Source: Corinectria fuckeliana
Taxonomy: Eukaryota > Ascomycota > Sordariomycetes > Hypocreales > Nectriaceae
DNA: 37,196 nucleotides
Direction of reading: 5' to 3'
Assembly (NCBI GenBank): GCA_019137255.1
Contig: WPDH01000370.1
Location: 1-37,196, forward strand
The notes under the pieces were generated by a model. The model saw only the letters and a program-made list of their open reading frames with translations, ran no database searches and was not told the origin of the DNA. Both the position numbers and the translations under genes were made by a program. This document shows positions 30,764 through 37,196 of this stretch, piece after piece. Within the stretch, counting starts at the first letter, position 1. Every line of letters begins with the position of its first letter.

Positions 30764-30768
30764 AGATG
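30764..30768. repeat. Left target-site duplication AGATG of the copia element
   Basis: AGATG directly precedes the left LTR; AGATA follows the right LTR at 36057-36061. A five-base duplication is the usual size for LTR elements, and the one mismatch is a TpG-to-TpA change of RIP type. Confidence 0.75.
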
Positions 30769-30882
30769 TGTTGTTGGCAATGATGCTGTAGGATTGATCT
30801 ATCTGACTAGCTAGCTCCAAGGGGGCGGCGTTATGGGCCTTAGGTGCCCTAGGTGGTGGCCTCAGGCCACCACCCCTTAACA
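30769..30882 (-). repeat. LTR (left; 3' LTR of the minus-strand element)
   Basis: 114 bp, differing from the right LTR at six positions without gaps, all transitions. Only one RIP-type change lies in this copy (CTTAACA where the other has CTCAACA), at its inward edge. It contains an 11-bp inverted repeat at 30852-30874. Confidence 0.9.
30852..30874. repeat. Hairpin-forming inverted repeat in the left LTR
   Basis: The arms GGTGGTGGCCT and AGGCCACCACC are perfectly complementary across a single central C. The same structure lies at 36026-36048 in the other LTR. Such a strong GC stem could act in the LTR transcript or as a protein-binding palindrome; the role is unknown. Confidence 0.85.
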
Positions 30883-31009
30883 CCACCCTACAGCTAAGGG
30901 AACCCACAAATAAGTGACGTATTCACAAGCCCTTTTCCACATCAAATTGACTAATTCCTTAGTGTTTTACATGTCCTAGGCATCTAGCTTTCGCATCTAG
31001 AGTTATACT

Positions 31010-34000
31010 ATAAATCTCTTATAGGTTATATACCTTAGCGCCTTTATCAGCCTGTCTATAATTATCTTATCTGTATAGATCTGCTAAAAGTTAAAATAGC
31101 CTTTCTTAGTATGTTAGATAACCTATTTAAAGTATATATTAATATAATATATTCTTGCTATATTTCTCTTATTTAATACAGCTAGTCTTATATTCTAGCT
31201 GTTTATAAATAGTATATAGGGCTTAGGCTGCTCTAGTCTGGCTTTCTTAATTAACTATAATATCTATAAAGCTAATATTCCTGCTAGGGTTAGGTTTATA
31301 AACTCTGCCTCTATTAATAAGGTTACTATAATAGTCTGCCTCTTTAATTTCTAAAAAACTAGTCTATTACTAATAAATATAATATATTCTATAGTTAAGT
31401 AATATATTATATAGTTATTTATAAAGAAAGTATTTATATACACTTAGAGCTTTAAGTTTCTAATATTATATTTGCCGCCTAGTATAAGAGCTAGGCAGGG
31501 TATACTATAAAAGTAGCAGAAAAAGTGTTTTATTACTTTCTTATAATACTTAGTAGGGCTTATATTAACCTTATATATCTTTTAGGTTATAAATATAATA
31601 TTAGGTCTTATACTTATTAATAGATAGTTAAGACTTTCTGTTTTTTTAAGCTACTAGGTTTATAGTATAATAACTTTATTATCCTTCTAGTTGCTTAGGA
31701 TTTTATGCTTAAGTAGCTATAATATCTTTACTAGCTTAAAATACCCTATAGTGAATTTTTTAATAATCTTCTTAGTATAATATCTCTAATAAATATAAAT
31801 ATAATAGTTATTTCTCTTTCTAATAATCTAAAAGCCTAAAAAGTCTTTTATTTCTCTTAGAGCCTTAATCTTAAATAACCTACTAATCTTATCTATAATA
31901 GTATTAACCTTTTTCTTTATCTAAGCAGCTATAACTATATTATCTATATAGAGGATTAACAGTATATTATTCTTACGCTTAAAGATATAAACCTCTAATA
32001 TTAAAAACTTAAAGCCTATTAAGATAAGCTCTTAGGTAGCTATAAAAAACTACTAGGCTAAAAAGATTAGGAGGCTATAAAGAGCTTTATTAAGAAAGTA
32101 AACTTAGTCTGTACTATCTTTAAAGCTATATAGCTACCTAATATAAATCTTTTTTTTTACTACTATATTTAAGAATACTATAGTAATATTATACTAAGCT
32201 GTTTTATAGTCTAGGATAGCTATAAGTGAGCAGAATAATCTTATAAAGGCTATATATACTACTACTATATAAAGCTCTCTAACAGTATAATTATCACCTT
32301 ACTCTTAGTCTCTCTAGACTACCTATTAGGCTCTTATATAAAGGTTTTTATTAGTAGGATATTTTATATTATAAACCTATTTTCTGTTAAGAACTTAAGC
32401 CTCTTATAGTCTCTCTATAAGGTCCTATATAGCCTTACTAATAAGACTATTATATTACTTTTTCTCAGCTAGTCTCTAAACTTTTATATAGTTCTTATAT
32501 TTTTAGGCTTACTTTTAGGTTTTTAGGGCTATAATTTTATCTAGTATAATTTTATATACCTTTAGTAATATAAATATAATATGCTAAACTTTCTTAATAA
32601 TCTTATCTTACTTTTTATACACCTTAGTAAGTACAGTTAGGCTATTATATATCTTTTAGTAGTTAGGTTAGCTCTAATTTTATATAATATAATTAGAGAG
32701 CTTAGAAGGAGCTTTCTTTTAGTATTACCTTTTCTCTCTCTAAGGCTAGAGCTTAGAAACAGGCTTAGTACCTAAGATCTTAGTTAGAGGGTCTTATAGG
32801 GTCTTAAGGGTATTTTTAAAGCTGCTTAGCATGTTAGAGAATAGTATTTCTGCCTTAAGAATATTATTATTAGTCTGTCTATAAGAAGAGGCACTAGAAG
32901 ATAAAATTATCCTTCTTTAGGCTTCTTATAGCTTTATAGTAGCTCTAAGCTTATTAGCTAACTTCTATTATATCTCCAGCTTAGTAATAGTCTTCTACTG
33001 CTTTTTATAGACTTCTTTAGGTCTTATAGTAATATAGCCTTTAATAAAGATTATATAGCTGCCTTCTAAGATCTCTAGGTTAATTAGTATAGCCTTAAGC
33101 TTTAGGATATTCTCTAGGCCTTTCTTATCTTTATAAATCTCTCTAAATCTAACATCTTAGGCTCTTATAACCCTCTCTTTATTAGGAAGCTAGACCTTAT
33201 AGATATATCCTTTTATACCTTTTATACTCACTAGAAATCTCTTCTAAGCTTATAAAGTTATCTTTTCTGATTTAACTCTTCTCTAGTTAGGAATATATAT
33301 ATAGGTAATATATTCTTATATTCTAATATGCTTAAGATAAGATATATAAGGCATATTAATAATCTAGAATATCTTCTAGATTAGAGCTTTATTATTCTTA
33401 TTAGCAAAAGTAAGAAGTTAGTTATTAATATAAACACTCACTTTAATATAAAGTAGCTATAATAGCTCTAGCAGCTTAGTATTAATATATATAGCTTAGG
33501 CTCTTTTAATTAGGGCTCTACTAGCTCTCTTAATATAGCTGTTTTATTTTAGTGTATAAGAAGCACTAAATCTTATGCTAATATCTTCCTTTAAGGCCTA
33601 GCTCTTAATCTTCTTACTTTTAAACTCTAAGGTGTTATTAAAGTAGAGTATCTTAATCTTATGCTTAGTGCTTATATTTTCTATAGCTTTTTTCTACCTC
33701 TTAATCTTAGGTAAAGCCTAGTCTCTTATCTAAAGCGGAATATACTAGTAGAAGCCTATAGTAGTATTAATTCTATAGAAGCTATAGTGGTAGCCCTTAA
33801 GGCCTTATAGGGTTAGCTTAATAATATCCTAGAAAATATAGTCTAAGAAGACTAAGGTCTTAACTAAAGGGGTTCTACTAACTATCTTATTAGCCTTAGC
33901 TAGGTAATAAGTCTTATAATAGAATCTCTTTAATATAGTAGTATTAATATAAATACCTGTGTTCTAACAGGCTCTAAAAACTCTATTAAGGCTAGTATAA

Positions 34001-35880
34001 GCTAGCTAGTAGTATATAATACTATATTTAATAGCCTTAGTAGATATATTCTTTAGTAGGGCTGTAAAGTTATAAAAGCCTTAAGGCTTTTCACACTTTA
34101 AGATAGTAATATTATAGTGCTAAATTATATTATAAACCTTCTATCTTATTACTTTAATAGCTATAATATTTATATACCTATTAATAATTATACCTTTTCT
34201 CTTAAGGACTCTTAGGCTAAGTATATTTACTACTCTCTTAGGGTAATAGTAAACCCCTTTTAAGGATAGAGATCTTTAGGCTGTGATAATCTTAATATTA
34301 TCTTAGCTATAAATATAAAGATCTCTACTATTACTTATAGTTATTTATCTATAGCTTTTAGCTTTAGCGAAGAAGGTAAACTACTTCTTATTATTAAAAT
34401 AGTAGTTTAAGCACTTAGAATTAATAATTATATTATTCTAAAATACTTCTTTTATCACTAAGAGGGTTACTTTCTTATAGGTAGTCTAAAATACTATTAT
34501 CTAGCTAAATAGTATTATACTAGTAAAGTTAGCTTTTACTATCTTAATAAATATATTTTCTTAGGCTAGTGTGTTTATACCTTAGGCTCTAGCTTACCTC
34601 TTAAGCTCTAGGTATTTCTTCTAGTATTTATCTGCTTTATAATACTTTCTAGCCTTTAAGAGAGGGCAGTCTATACACAAAAGGTTACTATTCTTATTCT
34701 TAGTGTTTATAAAAGCCTATAATATCTTTAAGTTACCCTAGAGTGCCTAAGAAAGCTAGTTTCTTTGTGAATCTATTATAAAGTTAGTACTATTATTCTT
34801 TTTAGTATTAGCTTACCTTATTAGGAAATTAATAACTTCTAACTTTATAATCTTATTACCTCTTTTAAGATTATATATCTAGTTATTATACTAGACCTTA
34901 TTTAACCTTTTAATCTTGTTTAGTACTATAGTAATAAAAACCTCTTTTAGGACTATAATCTTATTTCTAATATATCTCTATATAAAATAAAGCTTCTTAT
35001 TAAAGGTAGTAAGTAAGGTAAATTCCTCTCTATTAAGCTTAAAAAATATTAATAAAAGATTATAAAGAGTATCTTTTAGGGCTAAGCAGACTATCTTTCT
35101 AATAAACCTATACATCTAAGCTACTATATAAGTATTATAATCCTATCTAGCTTAAGATAGCTTTCTTAAGACCTTAAATAATAGACAGTTAATTAGAAAG
35201 CCTCTTATATATATATCTTTTATCCTAAAGGCTTATATCTTTATATCTATTATACTTTCCTCTAGTTTACTATTAGCCCTAATAAACTTCTCTAGACTAA
35301 GTATCTATAAGTTTAGTATTAGCTTAATCTTCTATTTATTCTAGTCTTCTATTATCTTAAGCTTCTTTATTATTAGGGTATAAAATATAAAGCCTAACTA
35401 GCTTTATAGCCTGTTAAAGTTAAATAGACTTATTTCTTTTCTAACTAGAGATACTCTTAATAGTTAAGATCCTTATATTAAAGTCTTAGCAAATATTATT
35501 AAGATTTTACTTTAAATTAGGGTTTTTTATATATAAGAGAGCTTATATAACCTTTAGTATCTACTTTATAGAGTTATATAATTTTAATCACTAAAACTAT
35601 ATATAATTTAATATAAAGTTAGTTAGAATAGACTAAAATTTTAAGGGTTAATAGATTTAATATTAATTATCTTATATATAAAGTCTTAGACCTAGCTAGT
35701 AACTAAGTATTATTATAAATTAATTACTACTTATAGAGTAGCTCTTCTATAAGTATATAAGAATTTAAGGTCTAATAACTTATCCCTATCTAGGTGTGTT
35801 ATTTTAATTTAGCCTATCTAAGTCCTAAAGTGATCTACTTCTACTTAAAGTTATATTAATAGAAAGATAAGAATATAAAG
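31010..35880 (-). pseudogene. Remnant copia polyprotein (Gag-protease-integrase-RT-RNase H)
   Basis: The minus strand can be followed in long stop-interrupted stretches. Around 34398-34432 it reads INSKCLNYYFNNKK, in the position of the protease/DSG-type motif, with a mutated Asp. Around 33900-34100 a gag-pre-integrase-like part includes TYYLAKANK in mutated form. At 33560-33640 the integrase core shows a YFNNTLEF remnant (family DNGxEF) and SASYTLK where S-x-Y-T-P-x-Q-N is expected. At 31933-31953 LYIDNIV is the mutated Y-V-D-D of reverse transcriptase, followed toward 31820 by an IKDFLGF stretch and then a SLNYLLISIRPNIIF stretch. Asp to Asn, Trp to stop and Gly to Lys/Arg changes all fit G-to-A and C-to-T mutation. 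Only a handful of CpG remain. No product. Confidence 0.85.
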
Positions 35881-35942
35881 AATCTCAGGGAGATATTTTT
35901 CTCTAAATTACATATGGTTTCACGCGTAAGAGGCTTATAACC

Positions 35943-36056
35943 TGTTGTTAGCAATAATACTGTAGGATTAATCTATCTGACTAGCTAGCTCTAAGGGGGC
36001 GGCGTTATGGGCCTTAGGTGCCCTAGGTGGTGGCCTCAGGCCACCACCCCTCAACA
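35943..36056 (-). repeat. LTR (right; 5' LTR of the minus-strand element)
   Basis: 114 bp. Five of the six differences from the left LTR are RIP-type changes in this copy, all in the inward-facing half (35943-35992); the outward half is identical. Inward of it, on minus, lies GGTTATAAGCCTC, where a primer-binding site would be, but I cannot assign a tRNA. Confidence 0.9.
36026..36048. repeat. Hairpin-forming inverted repeat in the right LTR
   Basis: Same 11-bp arms and single central base as at 30852-30874. It is untouched by mutation in both copies. Confidence 0.85.
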
Positions 36057-36061
36057 AGATA
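36057..36061. repeat. Right target-site duplication AGATA of the copia element
   Basis: Matches AGATG at 30764-30768 except for the last base, a G-to-A change. Confidence 0.75.
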
Positions 36062-36440
36062 AATCCACAAGCTTGCCTAGGTTCTCTACATCCTCGAAAG
36101 CAAAAGACATAGACGAACAAGGACTTAAATACTTTGACTCTCCATGCCTTAGTCACTCCGCCAAGGGTCCACCTCTGTCATTAAGCTACGGATACACAGA
36201 CGGGCTAACGGAGTAGAAGGAGTGGAAGTATCGTTTGAAGAGAGAAATCCGGGGGCGACAGAGGTACGGCAGGTTTTTTAAGAGTCAAGGGGGCAAGATT
36301 GACGAATCCGAGTATAGTTGAGCGATGACTGACTGGCTTCGGCAGGTTTAGAAGGCAGCAGCCCGCACCGAAAGATGCCAGGAGTGACTCAGTAGCTAAG
36401 AAGAAGAGATGGCTTGCGTGAACATAGCGTCATTCGTTGA
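36062..36440. other. Non-RIP stretch, probably the displaced promoter of the MFS pseudogene
   Basis: About 380 bp of ordinary composition between the copia element and the terminal AT-rich block. The target duplication shows that it was joined directly to the sequence upstream of the transporter start at 30662 before the insertion, so it is the likely former promoter. The short open frame 36007-36216 begins inside the LTR and is not a gene. Confidence 0.5.
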
Positions 36441-37196
36441 GATGTGGACATTTTAGGGGTTATAGCTAAAGTTAACAGGTCTAATAATACCTGCTGGTTA
36501 TCTCTAACGCTATTAGCTAAGAGCTGTTATAAGAAAGTGTTAATATAAGAAGAGTAAACTTATTAAAAAGCTATTATACCACTTAAAATAACTTAGCTGT
36601 AAATATATATAAAACTAAATAATCTAACTAAGCTATTTTAGCTAAAGTTATAAAATTAGTTAGTTTAAAATTATAAAAAAATAGTAACTTAAAGTTACTA
36701 CTTAAAATACTTAAGGCTTATAATACTACTATTAAGCTAGCTAGTTAGATTATTAATTAATCTTTTAGTATTATTATTTATTTATTTATACTTTATAAAC
36801 CTAAAAGGTAAATAATACCTTTATTTTATATAAATATAAGAAAAACTATAAAATTAGATAAAAACTTATATCTTTTATATAGTAAGCTTAAGTTAGGCCT
36901 TTTATACTATTACTATATATAAGTAAATAGTTTTTTTANNAAAGCTTAAGATTTTAAGTAAGTAAAACTAGCTATTAGTAAGTTAGCTAGTAATCTTTTA
37001 GTATTATTAAAATTAATAAGTTAAAAGTTTTTTATATATTAAAATATATATTTTTTAAAGAAAAATATTTTTATAAGATATTTAATACTTTTACTTTAAT
37101 AACCTTCTTATAAAATACTTAGTTTCTACTTATTATAGTTTTAATTTGTTTTTAAAATATATTCTAATACTAAAATCTAAATTCTTATATATATAT
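36441..37196. repeat. AT-rich, RIP-type degraded DNA at the window end
   Basis: Composition returns to almost pure A/T with stops in every frame. The 18-base word AATCTTTTAGTATTATTA occurs twice, near 36760 and 36990, and a short inverted repeat AGTAACTT/AAGTTACT lies near 36680. Two undetermined bases are at 36939-36940. No protein family could be read; it is probably another degraded transposable element. Confidence 0.75.

Larger units (their letters stand above)
30769..36056 (-). mobile_element. Complete Ty1/copia-type LTR retrotransposon, interior destroyed by RIP
   Basis: Two direct repeats of 114 bp bound a 5.06-kb interior; total 5288 bp. The repeats begin TGTTG and end CAACA (TG...CA) and are flanked by the duplication AGATG/AGATA. 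The coding strand is minus, so the 5' LTR is the right one (35943-36056). Along the minus strand the order is zinc-knuckle-like remnant, protease-like, integrase, reverse transcriptase, then RNase H-like sequence; integrase before reverse transcriptase defines the copia type. The extreme AT bias covers about 31010-35880 only; about 130 bp at the left inner end and 60 bp at the right inner end keep normal composition. The element is not autonomous. Confidence 0.9.

Noticed and set aside
36007..36216. Open frame starting inside the right LTR
   Set aside because: It is LTR sequence joined to non-coding flank; the same LTR open frame at the left copy ends differently, as expected for chance frames.

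Overview
The window is nuclear DNA of a filamentous ascomycete, most likely a sordariomycete (Hypocreales-like; lineage inferred, not proven). The evidence is short introns with GTRNGY donors, CTAAC-type branch sites and CAG/AAG acceptors, pyrimidine-rich leaders, families typical of Pezizomycotina, and blocks of extremely AT-rich DNA in which transposons carry RIP-type C-to-T and G-to-A changes.

Layout. Positions 1-2107 are RIP-degraded repeat DNA ending in a Tc1/mariner element (853-2107) with 67-bp terminal inverted repeats and a full-length but stop-ridden DD34E transposase. A gene-bearing segment of about 26 kb follows: mitoribosomal protein mS35 (+, 2374-3513); a Y_phosphatase3-type tyrosine phosphatase (-, 3696-4585); a MARVEL-like four-TM protein (+, 6810-7454); a Ser/Pro-rich protein perhaps related to Nif1-type cell-cycle regulators (+, 10919-13026); an Rvs167/Hob1 BAR-SH3 amphiphysin (-, 13476-15022); a DUF2439/Mte1-Dbl2-like recombination factor (+, 16586-18985); a protein with two small Cys modules (+, 19589-20665); a regulator with half of a Zn(II)2Cys6 motif and a C-terminal hydrophobic segment (+, 22218-24827); and the catalytic subunit of the tRNA wobble adenosine deaminase, Tad2 (+, 26306-27972). 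These are mostly unrelated housekeeping or regulatory genes, not a biosynthetic cluster.

From about 28 kb the region decays: unidentified coding scraps, a broken Dal5/allantoate-permease-type MFS transporter (-, 29445-30662), and a complete LTR retrotransposon of the Ty1/copia type (30769-36056, coding strand minus). The retrotransposon has 114-bp LTRs, a target-site duplication AGATG/AGATA and a RIP-destroyed interior. After a short non-RIP stretch, AT-rich DNA resumes to the window end and contains two Ns.

No defence system, CRISPR array, rRNA, tRNA or secondary-metabolite cluster was seen. The most interesting signals are: (i) three tiny, similar introns in the Zn-motif gene, all 3n long, stop-free and phase 0, which create a repeated R-L-T-L-x-K/Q-V-A peptide if retained; (ii) the possible membrane tether on that same regulator; (iii) paired repeat ends in two transposons that record RIP with different dinucleotide contexts; and (iv) the copia insertion just upstream of the ruined transporter. 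All exon boundaries, motif positions and base comparisons were done by eye; family assignments rest on recognised motifs and memory, without database searches.
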